Source of the DNA: Spirochaetales bacterium
Lineage (GTDB): Bacteria > Spirochaetota > Spirochaetia > Sphaerochaetales > Sphaerochaetaceae
Direction: 5' to 3'
Assembly (NCBI GenBank): GCA_022785155.1
Contig: JALFRH010000108.1
Location: forward strand, 1 to 25,326
Length of the DNA stretch: 25,326 nt
The notes under the pieces were generated by a model. That model searched no databases, was not told where the DNA came from, and saw nothing but the letters and a program-made list of their open reading frames with translations. Both the position numbers and the translations under genes were made by a program. Below, one piece after another: positions 1-6,811 of this stretch. Within the stretch, counting starts at the first letter, position 1. Each line of letters starts with the position of its first letter.

Positions 1-11
1 TCTTTAATAAA

Positions 12-20
12 CACCTCCCT
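12..20 (-). promoter_or_regulatory. Shine-Dalgarno-like site for a gene off the left edge
   Basis: Read on the minus strand this is AGGGAGGTG, an excellent match to the anti-Shine-Dalgarno sequence. No start codon follows within the 11 remaining bases, so any gene served by it begins beyond the left edge. It lies just after the toxin-like remnant, where the antitoxin gene of a toxin-first pair would be expected; that link is inference. The spacing would be on the long side. Confidence 0.3.
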
Positions 21-39
21 ATTTTCACTTGGGATAAAA

Positions 40-180
40 CTATGCATGGAAGAAAAATACTAAGGAAATATATTTCTCTCTATATATTCGACTTCTAATC
101 TCATAAAGAGAAAAAAGTTTATCTCCAACAACAGGCCTATAGTTTTTTAGATATTGCTTCGGTTTGACTTCAATGAAACA
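40..180 (-). pseudogene. Fragment resembling a RelE/HigB (Gp49-type) toxin
   Basis: The minus-strand frame ending at the TAG at 40-42 reads as a plausible protein tail. It contains KPKQYLKNYRPVVGDKLF, then SLYEIRSR, then ISLVFFFHA and stop. The order 'K-x-L ... G-x-x-L-[FY]-x-[LY]-E-[IL]-R ... [YR]-x-[VL]-F-F-F' is the core of the RelE/HigB and phage-derived Gp49-like toxin families, whose members normally continue about 30 residues further with a VLLHGFxKK-like tail. Here a stop falls right after the FFF strand, and a hydrophobic IVL segment continues in another frame, which suggests a frameshift. At the 5' end the similarity stops at the tRNA operon terminator, with no start codon. I read this as a truncated, frameshifted remnant. 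The recognition rests on motif pattern alone and could be chance in AT-rich DNA. Confidence 0.3.
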
Positions 181-223
181 AAAAACTCCATCTGTTTGTG
201 GTAAAACCACAAAGGAGATGGAG
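180..223 (-). terminator. Rho-independent terminator of the tRNA operon
   Basis: The arms CTCCATCT (186-193) and AGATGGAG (216-223) pair perfectly. An inner stem TTTGTGGT (195-202) pairs with ACCACAAA (206-213) around a three-base loop. On the minus strand the hairpin is followed at once by six U residues (180-185). It lies about 40 bases beyond the last tRNA and should end the His-Arg-Lys-Leu-Gly-Lys-Gly transcript. Confidence 0.9.
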
Positions 224-262
224 CTAATGATATATAAACGCTACATAGTAACGAAAAAAATA

Positions 263-334
263 AGCGGCGGACGGGAATCGGACCCGCGTGACCCACCTTG
301 GCAAGGTGGTGCGTAACCACTACGCTACCGCCGC
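263..334 (-). tRNA. tRNA-Gly (GCC), copy 2
   Basis: The minus strand folds as a complete tRNA. The 7-bp acceptor stem GCGGCGG/CCGCCGC is followed by discriminator U, the T-loop GTCCGATTC is present, and the anticodon loop reads CTTGCCAAG with anticodon GCC. The gene body is identical to the copy at 453-524. The 3' CCA is not encoded and must be added by CCA-adding enzyme. It is the last gene of the array before the terminator. Confidence 0.96.
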
Positions 335-346
335 AAAAATAACACT

Positions 347-419
347 TGAGCCGCAAAGGGATCGAACCTTTGACCCACAGATTAAGAGTCTGTTGCTCTA
401 CCAGCTGAGCTAGCGGCCC
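347..419 (-). tRNA. tRNA-Lys (CUU), copy 2
   Basis: The cloverleaf has acceptor GGGCCGC/GCGGCTC with one G-U pair and discriminator A. The anticodon stem ACAGA/TCTGT encloses CTCTTAA, giving anticodon CUU, and the T-loop is GGTTCGATCCC. The body is identical to the copy at 628-700. No 3' CCA is encoded. Confidence 0.96.
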
Positions 420-452
420 AAACCTTCGACTGACAAAGCGCCAGTCAAAAAA

Positions 453-524
453 AGCGGCGGACGGGAATCGGACCCGCGTGACCCACCTTGGCAAGGTGGT
501 GCGTAACCACTACGCTACCGCCGC
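453..524 (-). tRNA. tRNA-Gly (GCC), copy 1
   Basis: Same sequence and fold as the tRNA at 263-334, anticodon GCC, no encoded CCA. On the transcript it is followed directly by a run of seven U residues and then a small hairpin (GACTG/CAGTC, 432-446), which may be a processing or attenuation signal between this tRNA and the next Lys gene. Confidence 0.96.
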
Positions 525-536
525 AATTTTCTGGTA

Positions 537-616
537 TGCGAGCGGAGGGACTCGAACCCTCACACCGAAGTACTAGATCCTAAGTCTAGCGTGTATACCA
601 GTTTCACCACGCTCGC
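537..616 (-). tRNA. tRNA-Leu (UAG)
   Basis: A class II tRNA of about 80 nt. The acceptor is GCGAGCG/CGCTCGC with discriminator A. The anticodon stem CTAGA/TCTAG encloses CTTAGGA, giving anticodon UAG. A long variable arm (TACTTCGGTG) is typical of leucine tRNAs, and the T-loop is GGTTCGAGTCC. No 3' CCA is encoded. Confidence 0.95.
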
Positions 617-627
617 GCGCTTTGAAT

Positions 628-700
628 TGAGCCGCAAAGGGATCGAACCTTTGACCCACAGATTAAGAGTCTGTTGCTCTACCAGCTGAGCTAGCGGCCC
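628..700 (-). tRNA. tRNA-Lys (CUU), copy 1
   Basis: Identical in body to the Lys tRNA at 347-419, with anticodon CUU and discriminator A. No 3' CCA is encoded. It sits between the Arg and Leu genes in the operon. Confidence 0.96.
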
Positions 701-709
701 ATTTGAAAT

Positions 710-782
710 TGCGCCCTGCAGGACTCGAACCTGCAACCTGCGGATTCGAAGTCCGACGCTCTATCCATTGAGCTAAGAGCGC
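710..782 (-). tRNA. tRNA-Arg (UCG)
   Basis: Acceptor GCGCTCT/AGGGCGC has one U-G pair and discriminator A. The D-arm is GCTCAATGGATAGAGC. The anticodon loop CTTCGAA gives UCG, and the T-loop is GGTTCGAGTCC. The outermost anticodon-stem pair is a U/C mismatch. No 3' CCA is encoded. Confidence 0.94.
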
Positions 783-807
783 CTTTTCCTCCCATAAGGA
801 AGAGAAG

Positions 808-880
808 GGTGGAAGAAGGGGTTCGAACCCTCGACAACCAGATCCACAATCTGGCGCTCTACCACTGAACTACTTCCACC
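808..880 (-). tRNA. tRNA-His (GUG)
   Basis: The anticodon stem CCAGA/TCTGG encloses TTGTGGA, giving anticodon GUG. The acceptor GTGGAAG/CTTCCAC carries discriminator C73, and the extra G at -1 (base 880) is encoded, which is the histidine identity element. No 3' CCA is encoded. It is the first tRNA of the operon, about 40 bases below the predicted transcription start. Confidence 0.96.
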
Positions 881-924
881 ATGTTTGGTAGCAATGCGTT
901 CATCATTGCAATTTCAACAGTGAA

Positions 925-953
925 ACTATACAGAAAGCTTTATGGAGTGTCAA
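925..953 (-). promoter_or_regulatory. Sigma-70 promoter of the tRNA operon
   Basis: The minus strand has a perfect -35 TTGACA (948-953), a 17-base spacer and a -10 TATAGT (925-930), five of six bases matching consensus. The predicted start is near 918, about 40 bases upstream of the first tRNA. It is the strongest promoter match in the window, as expected for stable RNA. Confidence 0.88.
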
Positions 954-996
954 CTACACACAAGAGATTTTTTCTCCACTAGAGCCAAAAACTTTT

Positions 997-3198
997 TCAT
1001 ACGCCCTTTACTTTATTGTGAATCTCTTTCAATTCATCCCCTTTTCTTTGCGGCTTTGAATTGAGAGTAATGAGAGCTACAGTGTTTTTCCATTCCAATA
1101 TGCCTGGATTAATGGATGACATGAATTCCTTTCTTTCAATGCCATACTTTGAATATGAATTGGTCCACCAAGACTCCAAAGCCTCCGCAGTTACACTTCT
1201 CTCTTCCTTTTCCTCCACATACTCTATGACTACGTCAGAGAATACTTTTCCAATGGTTTCCTCCAGTTCTTTCTTTCCCCAGGAAGTAAGAGGATTGGAA
1301 AGGGAGTATATTCCTTTTTCTGCTTCCTTCAGTTTTTCCTTCATAGGAGAGGAAACGAAATCGCTGAGTCTTGAGGAGAGAGAAGGAATGGATTCCATAA
1401 AGGCAATTGTTCCATCTTCCTCCAGGTATGATGAAATGAGAGGAAGGATGCTCTTGTCTTCGGAGAGCCGCGAAAGGATATTGCGGCCGCTGATTACAGA
1501 GAACTTTATTCCATCCTCCAAGAGTTGGAAGACTTCCCTTGGTGTCGAAACATAGACCTGGGGCCTCAATATCTCCTCCAAATCAAGGGAGAAGTGATCT
1601 ATTACTTCTTTTTGGTCTCTGTTTCTTACCTGGGCTATGGATGAGCCCTCAGGATTCATCTTCATCAAAGGATAGAGCATAAGACCATGGGAAGCATTGA
1701 GGACCAGCACATTTCCGTGACGAGGAATATCAATGGAGGAATAAAGCTTCTTTGTCAGGGAGAGGAGAAGCCCTGCCCTCCCTCCCAAGGCTCTTTCTAT
1801 CCACTTGGAGCGTTTCTTGTCTTCAGGAGTATATGTAAGGTTCTCAGTAAACAGGTCGTCACCTACAGCCTCCAGCTGAGCTTCCCTCTTTTCAAAGACT
1901 TCATCCCTTATTCTGCCCTCATACCCCATATTTGAAGGCTTGTAATAGACTTTACCTTGAAGGGCTGACGGCAGATACTGCTGAGCTACCCAATGATCTT
2001 TATATGAATGGGGATACAAGTATCCCTCTCCGTGTCCAAAGCCTTCACTGTCCCTGGAAGCATCCTTCAGGTGATTGGGAACTTCATTGTCCTTTTCCTT
2101 CTCTACGTCTGAAAGGGCATCGAAGAAGGCCAAGGTGCTGTTGCTCTTGGGGCAAGTGGCGAGATAAAGGGCGGCATGGGCAAGGTGGAATCTTCCTTCA
2201 GGCAAGCCTATCCTGTCAAAAGCCGCTGCATCGGCTTCAACCACAACTATGGCATTGGGGTCCGCCAGTCCTACATCCTCACAGGCGGATATAAGCATTC
2301 GCCTGAAAATAAATCTGGGGTCTTCTCCTGCAGCCACCATTCTTGAAAGCCAATAAAGGGCTGCATCAGGATCAGAACCTCTCAAGGATTTTATGAAGGC
2401 GGATATTACATCAAAGTGGTAATCACCTTCCTTATCATAAAGGACAGCTTTCTGCTGAATGGACTCTTCGGCAGTCTCCTTTGTTATATAGATCCTGCTT
2501 CCCGGGGCAGGCGGATAGTGGTCGGGAGTGGTTTCGACAGCAAGCTCCAAGGCATTGAGAAGGCTTCTGGCATCTCCCCCTGATACATTTATCAGGTGCT
2601 CCAGGGCTCCTTCTTCGAACTCAACCTTATACTTGCCATATCCTCTTTCTTCATCTTTAATGGCCTGTATGGCGATTTCTTTCAGATTATCATCTGTAAG
2701 CTTCTTGAGCTGGAAGACCCTGCTTCTGGAAACAAGGGCCTTGTTTACTTCGAAGAAAGGGTTTTCCGTGGTTGCACCTATTAAGATAATGGTTCCATTC
2801 TCCACCCATGGAAGGAGGGCATCCTGCTGGCTCTTGTTCCATCTATGGACTTCGTCAATAAAGAGGATGGTCCTCATTCCCCAATGGTCACGCCTATCCT
2901 TTGCATCGGATATTTCTTCCCTTAACTCCTTTACACCGGACAATACGGCATTCAAAGATGAGAAGTGGCTCTTTGTGGTATTGGCTATTACTCTGGCGAG
3001 AGTAGTCTTACCTGTGCCTGGAGGGCCATAGAATATAATGGATGAAAGCTGATCCATCTGTATGGCACGTCTCAGAAGCCTACCCTTTCCAAGAATATGG
3101 TCCTGGCCTATATACTGGGAAAGGGTCCTGGGGCGCATTCTTGCAGCCAAAGGTTCGTTTGTCATTGGAGTTGATGAGAAAAGGTTGTCTTTTTCCAT
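997..3198 (-). CDS. rarA: RarA/MgsA-type AAA+ ATPase fused to a C-terminal methyltransferase-like domain
   Basis: RarA is a clamp-loader-related AAA+ ATPase that acts at stalled replication forks. Residue numbers here count from the GTG at 3204. Visible are Walker A GPPGTGKTT (60-68), Walker B ILFIDEVH (113-120), sensor 1 GATTENP (143-149), an SRSRVF arginine-finger region (159-164) and sensor 2 GGDARSLLN (209-217), then the RarA C-terminal helices ending near residue 435. RarA is usually about 430-450 aa; this protein is about 733 aa. The extra 300 residues contain a strand-turn pattern around 497-513 (VLVLNASHG) that recalls motif I of class I SAM methyltransferases, but degenerate. Such RarA/unknown-domain fusions are known in several phyla. 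Start choice: the frame opens with GTG at 3204, overlapping the upstream stop, but GGGAG at 3204-3208 is ideally spaced for the ATG at 3198, which I prefer. It is the last gene of a minus-strand group. Confidence 0.93.
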   Translation of the reverse strand: MEKDNLFSSTPMTNEPLAARMRPRTLSQYIGQDHILGKGRLLRRAIQMDQLSSIIFYGPPGTGKTTLARVIANTTKSHFSSLNAVLSGVKELREEISDAKDRRDHWGMRTILFIDEVHRWNKSQQDALLPWVENGTIILIGATTENPFFEVNKALVSRSRVFQLKKLTDDNLKEIAIQAIKDEERGYGKYKVEFEEGALEHLINVSGGDARSLLNALELAVETTPDHYPPAPGSRIYITKETAEESIQQKAVLYDKEGDYHFDVISAFIKSLRGSDPDAALYWLSRMVAAGEDPRFIFRRMLISACEDVGLADPNAIVVVEADAAAFDRIGLPEGRFHLAHAALYLATCPKSNSTLAFFDALSDVEKEKDNEVPNHLKDASRDSEGFGHGEGYLYPHSYKDHWVAQQYLPSALQGKVYYKPSNMGYEGRIRDEVFEKREAQLEAVGDDLFTENLTYTPEDKKRSKWIERALGGRAGLLLSLTKKLYSSIDIPRHGNVLVLNASHGLMLYPLMKMNPEGSSIAQVRNRDQKEVIDHFSLDLEEILRPQVYVSTPREVFQLLEDGIKFSVISGRNILSRLSEDKSILPLISSYLEEDGTIAFMESIPSLSSRLSDFVSSPMKEKLKEAEKGIYSLSNPLTSWGKKELEETIGKVFSDVVIEYVEEKEERSVTAEALESWWTNSYSKYGIERKEFMSSINPGILEWKNTVALITLNSKPQRKGDELKEIHNKVKGV

Positions 3199-3200
3199 AA

Positions 3201-3893
3201 TCACTCCCAGAAAACAGAATAAGGTGAGTTGGATGAAACAGGTGTGTTTTTAAGTATGGTCTCTTCTTTACCCAACTCCAAAAAGAACTCAGCGCTGACA
3301 ATCATTGATGCTTTCTCCAAAACAATACTTTCGGCTTCAGGCAGGTATTCACCCTTACCCACTGAGGAAAGGGAGGCGTAGCCACTTCTTATTTCATTGA
3401 AAATCTTGGCTACCGACAAAAAACTCTCCTCCAAGCAGGAACTCTCTTCCAGGAACTTTTCATATATCACCTTTGAGAGCTCTCCCCCCAATCTTCTTTC
3501 CAGCTCTTTTGTAAAGGTAGTATCTCCAGGAATATATGGAAGAGGATCCCCTGACAGAACAAAAGCCATGTTCTTGATGACAGGCATATAGCTTTCGACA
3601 GCCTCTACAGCCACATCTTTTACCTCTGAAAGGTATTTCTTTTCCAAGGCATCGTAAGAGGGAACATACTCTTTATATATGGTAAAAGAGTCTGGAAGAG
3701 CATCGGCAAGAGCCAAGGAATCAAAGGAAAAGGATGAAATCGAGGAGAACATATCCACAGTAAGAAGCTCCATCGCAGCCTTCTCTTTCTCAATAGACAC
3801 CCCATCTCCATCCTCTCCCTTCTCTCCTGTGGTGGCACAGGAAGTAAAGGCAAAGAGAACGGCCAGTATTAAAATCCCCAGATATTTCCACAT
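3201..3893 (-). CDS. Predicted outer-envelope lipoprotein, unknown function
   Basis: The 230-aa product begins with a short basic-hydrophobic signal and a lipobox-like FTSC, with the modified Cys at residue 19. An acidic, charged linker follows, so it is very likely a lipoprotein. The body is helical with no recognised catalytic motif. Residues about 100-150, including MAFVLSGDPLPYIPGDTTF and then an ELxxxLGxELSKVIYEKF pattern, faintly recall the DUF4197 family, which are also exported proteins; I would not assign it on this. The gene lies between the sigma factor and rarA. Its TGA stop overlaps an alternative rarA GTG start and supplies part of rarA's ribosome binding site, so the two are probably co-translated. 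It has no Shine-Dalgarno of its own close to the ATG. Confidence 0.8.
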   Translation of the reverse strand: MWKYLGILILAVLFAFTSCATTGEKGEDGDGVSIEKEKAAMELLTVDMFSSISSFSFDSLALADALPDSFTIYKEYVPSYDALEKKYLSEVKDVAVEAVESYMPVIKNMAFVLSGDPLPYIPGDTTFTKELERRLGGELSKVIYEKFLEESSCLEESFLSVAKIFNEIRSGYASLSSVGKGEYLPEAESIVLEKASMIVSAEFFLELGKEETILKNTPVSSNSPYSVFWE

Positions 3894-3899
3894 ATATCT

Positions 3900-3928
3900 A
3901 GAATACTTTCTTCTCTCCCGATGGTCTA
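3900..3928 (-). promoter_or_regulatory. Candidate promoter directly abutting the lipoprotein start
   Basis: On the minus strand TAGACC (3923-3928, four of six matches to -35) is followed by 17 bases and TATTCT (3900-3905, four of six matches to -10), then exactly six bases and the ATG at 3893. If real, transcription would begin at the start codon, giving a leaderless mRNA. This would fit the lack of a nearby ribosome binding site. Evidence is pattern only. Confidence 0.3.
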
Positions 3929-3936
3929 CATTACTT

Positions 3937-4635
3937 TCAACAAGCCGTAAGATAGGATCTGAGTTTTCTCATACCGTTTTTCTTCCTTGCAGCAATGGTA
4001 CCTACACTTACACCCAGTTCCTCTGCAACGGCCTTGGCTTTCTTCTTGGGATGGTCCAATACTCCGAAGGATGTAGCTATCACATAGAGTTCTTCTCCAT
4101 CCAACATACCCAAAGCCTTTTCAAGAACGGATATGGACTCCATCTTCTCATATTCTTCCTCTACATAAGAGGAGGAAGATATGGTTTCAGACAGCGTCCT
4201 GCCTCTATCGTCACCGGAGAAGGATGCATCAAGGGATATGCACTCTTCCCTCTTCATGGCTTCCTTCACCTTCTTTTCTTTTTCCACTGAGAGATATTCA
4301 TCTCCGTTTCTATATTTTCTGATGGATTCTATCATGTGTTTCGGCAAACGGATTGTCCTGAGGCCGTCGCTTAAAAAGGATCTCACTTCCATATCCATGG
4401 CCCTTTCCATATATGAATCGAAACCAGAATATGTGAAATCAAAGCGCATCAAGGCCCTGTGGATGCCGATCCTGGCGGCATTCTCTATATCGTCCCTATA
4501 CTCTGAAGCCCCCTTGACGGAGCTTATGTACTTGTAGGCCACCTTCTTGACCTTTGGCTCCATCATCATAATGAATTCATTTTCCTTTCTCTTGTCACCA
4601 CATGCTTCTTTTGCCATTTCATAGACAGTAGCCAT
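3937..4635 (-). CDS. Sigma-70 family RNA polymerase sigma factor
   Basis: The 232-aa protein directs RNA polymerase to a promoter subset. Region 2 covers about residues 25-90, with the DxEN helix near 49-52, a FDFTYSGFDSYMERAM core-binding and -10 recognition segment near 66-80, and then RTIRLPKHM near 93-101, which joins regions 2.4 and 3. A reduced region 3 spans about 100-160. Region 4 runs from about 170 to 230, with a helix-turn-helix AKAVAEELGVSVGTIAARKK near 200-219. There is no region 1.1, so it is an alternative rather than a primary sigma factor; which regulon it serves is not visible. An upstream GTG at 4668 is in frame, but the ATG at 4635 has AGGAG eight bases before it (4644-4648) and is preferred. 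It is followed on the same strand by the lipoprotein and rarA. A perfect inverted repeat lies just upstream. Confidence 0.88.
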   Translation of the reverse strand: MATVYEMAKEACGDKRKENEFIMMMEPKVKKVAYKYISSVKGASEYRDDIENAARIGIHRALMRFDFTYSGFDSYMERAMDMEVRSFLSDGLRTIRLPKHMIESIRKYRNGDEYLSVEKEKKVKEAMKREECISLDASFSGDDRGRTLSETISSSSYVEEEYEKMESISVLEKALGMLDGEELYVIATSFGVLDHPKKKAKAVAEELGVSVGTIAARKKNGMRKLRSYLTAC

Positions 4636-4668
4636 TTTCTTTTCTCCTATGGCTACAGTTTTACACAC

Positions 4669-4695
4669 CCACTAGGTCAGATAATGTCCTAGTGG
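4669..4695. repeat. Perfect inverted repeat upstream of the sigma gene (operator or leader hairpin)
   Basis: CCACTAGG (4669-4676) and CCTAGTGG (4688-4695) are perfect 8-bp inverted arms separated by 11 bases. The repeat ends about 34 bases before the sigma ATG and lies in the divergent region shared with tig. It could be a dimeric repressor operator or a hairpin in the sigma mRNA leader. It is not a terminator: no U-run follows directly in either direction. Confidence 0.6.
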
Positions 4696-4797
4696 ATAAA
4701 ATAACAAAGTATTTGCCTTTTTTTTCAAGAACGTTTATTTTCCTTTTGTGGTAGCTAAAATGCACCTATATACAAAGATAGGGAAAAACGTATATAT

Positions 4798-4834
4798 TTG
4801 TTAGTTGCTACGGCGAGTTAATTTAGAATAATAA
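4798..4834 (+). promoter_or_regulatory. Candidate promoter region for tig-clpP-clpX
   Basis: AT-rich sequence with two possible -10 elements: TAGAAT (4824-4829, five of six matches) and TAATAA (4829-4834). TTGCTA (4805-4810) lies 18 bases above the second; TTGTTA (4798-4803) lies 20 above the first. Neither pair is ideal, so the exact element is uncertain. The position, 25-35 bases above the tig ribosome binding site GGGAG, is right. Confidence 0.3.
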
Positions 4835-4855
4835 AATCATTAAGGGAGACCACAG

Positions 4856-6202
4856 ATGGTAACCGAGAAGAACGTTAAGGAACTGGAAAACAGTCAGGCA
4901 TCACTTACACTTACAGTTGATGCAGCAAGTATCGAGAAGGCATATCAGGATAAGCTCAACAAATATGCCAAGACAATTGAAATGCCAGGCTTCAGAAAGG
5001 GACATGTACCTACATCAGTCATTGAAAGAAAGTATGGAAAGGGAATCAGAGAAGAATCTACATTCGACTGCATGGAAGCAAACCTGAAAGAGACCATCGA
5101 AACTTTGGAAGAAAGCCAGAGACCTCTCCCTTATTCAGTGCCTGAACTTCAGGATGAAGAATCTCTTCTTCCTTTCAAGAAGGACAGTGACATCACTTTC
5201 ACAGTAAAGTACGATGTATATCCTAAGTTCGATCTTCCTCAGTACACAGGACTTGAAATCGAAGTCAAGAAGGGTGAAGTTACTGACGAAGATGTGGAAA
5301 AGGAAATAAAGAGACTCCAGGAACAGAACGCTATGGTCATCAGAAAGGACGGTGCTGTTGAAAACGGAGACATCGTCAAGGTCGATGTAGCGGAACTGGA
5401 TGAAAACGGAAACGAAATCGAAGAATCAAAGAGTACAGATTTCACATTCACAGTAGGCAGCGGATACAACCGCTTCAAGATCGACAGTGATATCATTGGC
5501 ATGTCTGCAGGCGAAGAGAAGACTTTCGACAAGACTTATGGCGAAGATGAAGCAAACGAAACTCTCAAGGGCAAGACACTGAAGCTCCACGTCAAGGTCA
5601 ATGAAGTCAAGTATCGCGACCTTCCAAAGGTGGACGACGACTTCGCTCAGGATGTAAAGGACGAGTACAAGACAGTTGAAGACCTGAAGGCCGGCATCAA
5701 GGCTGATTTTGAAAAGAGACTTGAAGATGCTTCCAAGAACATCAAGGCTGACAAAATCGTCAATACAATCGCAAAGAGCGCAACAATCGCCATTCCTCAG
5801 AGCATGATCGACTATGAGTCTGAGAACTACTGGCAGAGATTCGTAAAGCAGATGGGCATTCCTGAGGAACAGTTCGTTTCTTACCTCCAGCTCCAGGGAA
5901 GCGGAAAAGAGACTCTGGTGGAAGGTTGGAAGGAATCCATCATCGAAGACCTTAAGAAGCAGATGATTCTTGATGAAATCAGAAAGAAGGAAGACTTCAA
6001 GATCGATGAAAAGGCATTTGAAGACAAATGCAACGAAGAAATCAAGGATTCCTACAGCCCAGAGCAGAAAGAATACTTGAAGTCTGCAATCAAAGATGAA
6101 ATGCAGTATGCAGAAACTGTTCCTTTCCTTCTTGCAAACAACACATTCAAAGAAGGTGAGACTGTCAGTTTCGATGCATTCATGAACCCTACAGAGGAGT
6201 AA
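4856..6202 (+). CDS. tig: Trigger factor, ribosome-associated chaperone and peptidyl-prolyl isomerase
   Basis: Trigger factor binds at the ribosomal exit tunnel and shields emerging polypeptides. The 448-aa length is close to the usual 430-450. The N-terminal domain carries the ribosome-docking signature GFRKGHVP (45-52). A middle FKBP-type domain lies at about residues 165-250, beginning near GDIVKVDVAEL, with a typical GMSAGEEKTF turn. The rest is the long helical C-terminal cradle, ending in an acidic tail. The ATG at 4856 has GGGAG eight bases upstream. It heads the tig-clpP-clpX operon: its stop codon lies only three bases before the clpP start, and the clpP ribosome binding site is inside the last tig codons, indicating translational coupling. 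Confidence 0.97.
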   Translation: MVTEKNVKELENSQASLTLTVDAASIEKAYQDKLNKYAKTIEMPGFRKGHVPTSVIERKYGKGIREESTFDCMEANLKETIETLEESQRPLPYSVPELQDEESLLPFKKDSDITFTVKYDVYPKFDLPQYTGLEIEVKKGEVTDEDVEKEIKRLQEQNAMVIRKDGAVENGDIVKVDVAELDENGNEIEESKSTDFTFTVGSGYNRFKIDSDIIGMSAGEEKTFDKTYGEDEANETLKGKTLKLHVKVNEVKYRDLPKVDDDFAQDVKDEYKTVEDLKAGIKADFEKRLEDASKNIKADKIVNTIAKSATIAIPQSMIDYESENYWQRFVKQMGIPEEQFVSYLQLQGSGKETLVEGWKESIIEDLKKQMILDEIRKKEDFKIDEKAFEDKCNEEIKDSYSPEQKEYLKSAIKDEMQYAETVPFLLANNTFKEGETVSFDAFMNPTEE

Positions 6203-6205
6203 GAT

Positions 6206-6811
6206 TTGTCTAATCCTAAAATGAACACATATGTCCCCTATGTTCTGGAGCAGTCCGGAACAGGGGAACGTACCTACGACATCTTTTCCCGTCTCTTAAA
6301 GGACAGGATCATCTTTGTAGACGGAGAGATCAACGACGCCATGGCCGATTTGGTCGTGGCTCAGCTTATCTTTCTTGAAAGCGAAAACCCAAAAAAGGAT
6401 GTCAACCTCTATATAAACTCTCCTGGTGGAAGTGTCACCGCCGGTCTGGCGATCTATGACACAATGCAGTATATATCCTGCCCTGTAACTACAATTTGCA
6501 TCGGACAGGCATGTTCCATGGCTGCATTGATTCTGGCTGGAGGGGAAAAGGGATCAAGATTTGTACTCCCCTATTCCAGAGTAATGATTCACCAGCCTTC
6601 CGGTGGAGCTGAAGGACAATCTTCCGACATTCTCGTAACCAACAAAGAGATGCAGAGAATCAAGAAGATCACCACTTCAATCCTTTCCCAGCACACAGGA
6701 AAGAGCGGCGAGGATGTGACAAAAGATATTGAAAGAGACTTTTTCATGGATGCAGAAGAAGCTGTAGCCTATGGAATCGCCGATAAAGTGATGAGAAGGA
6801 AAGATGGCTAG
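6206..6811 (+). CDS. clpP: ATP-dependent Clp protease proteolytic subunit
   Basis: ClpP is the self-compartmentalised serine protease that degrades substrates unfolded and delivered by ClpX. The 201-aa protein has the classic catalytic triad: Ser104 in GQACSMAA, His129 in MIHQPSGG and Asp178 in ERDFF. The oxyanion-loop signature NSPGGSVTAG (71-80) is intact. The start is a TTG at 6206, chosen because GAGGAG ends six bases upstream; the next in-frame ATG (6221) is too far from that site. The 3' end overlaps the clpX start by eight bases, so clpP and clpX are expected to be made in fixed proportion. Confidence 0.97.
   Translation: MSNPKMNTYVPYVLEQSGTGERTYDIFSRLLKDRIIFVDGEINDAMADLVVAQLIFLESENPKKDVNLYINSPGGSVTAGLAIYDTMQYISCPVTTICIGQACSMAALILAGGEKGSRFVLPYSRVMIHQPSGGAEGQSSDILVTNKEMQRIKKITTSILSQHTGKSGEDVTKDIERDFFMDAEEAVAYGIADKVMRRKDG

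Noticed and set aside
147..494. 115-codon minus-strand open frame across the tRNA genes
   Set aside because: It is an accidental frame through two tRNA-Gly copies and a tRNA-Lys; those are structurally certain.
263..524. Identical tRNA-Gly copies as possible attL/attR sites of an integrated element
   Set aside because: The 118 bases between them contain only another tRNA; there is no integrase or cargo, so gene duplication is the simpler explanation.
1061..1555. 164-codon plus-strand open frame opposite rarA, and similar long frames opposite tig, clpX, recJ and the acyltransferase
   Set aside because: All lie antisense to genes with recognised motifs, are serine-rich mirror translations, and lack domains or ribosome binding sites.
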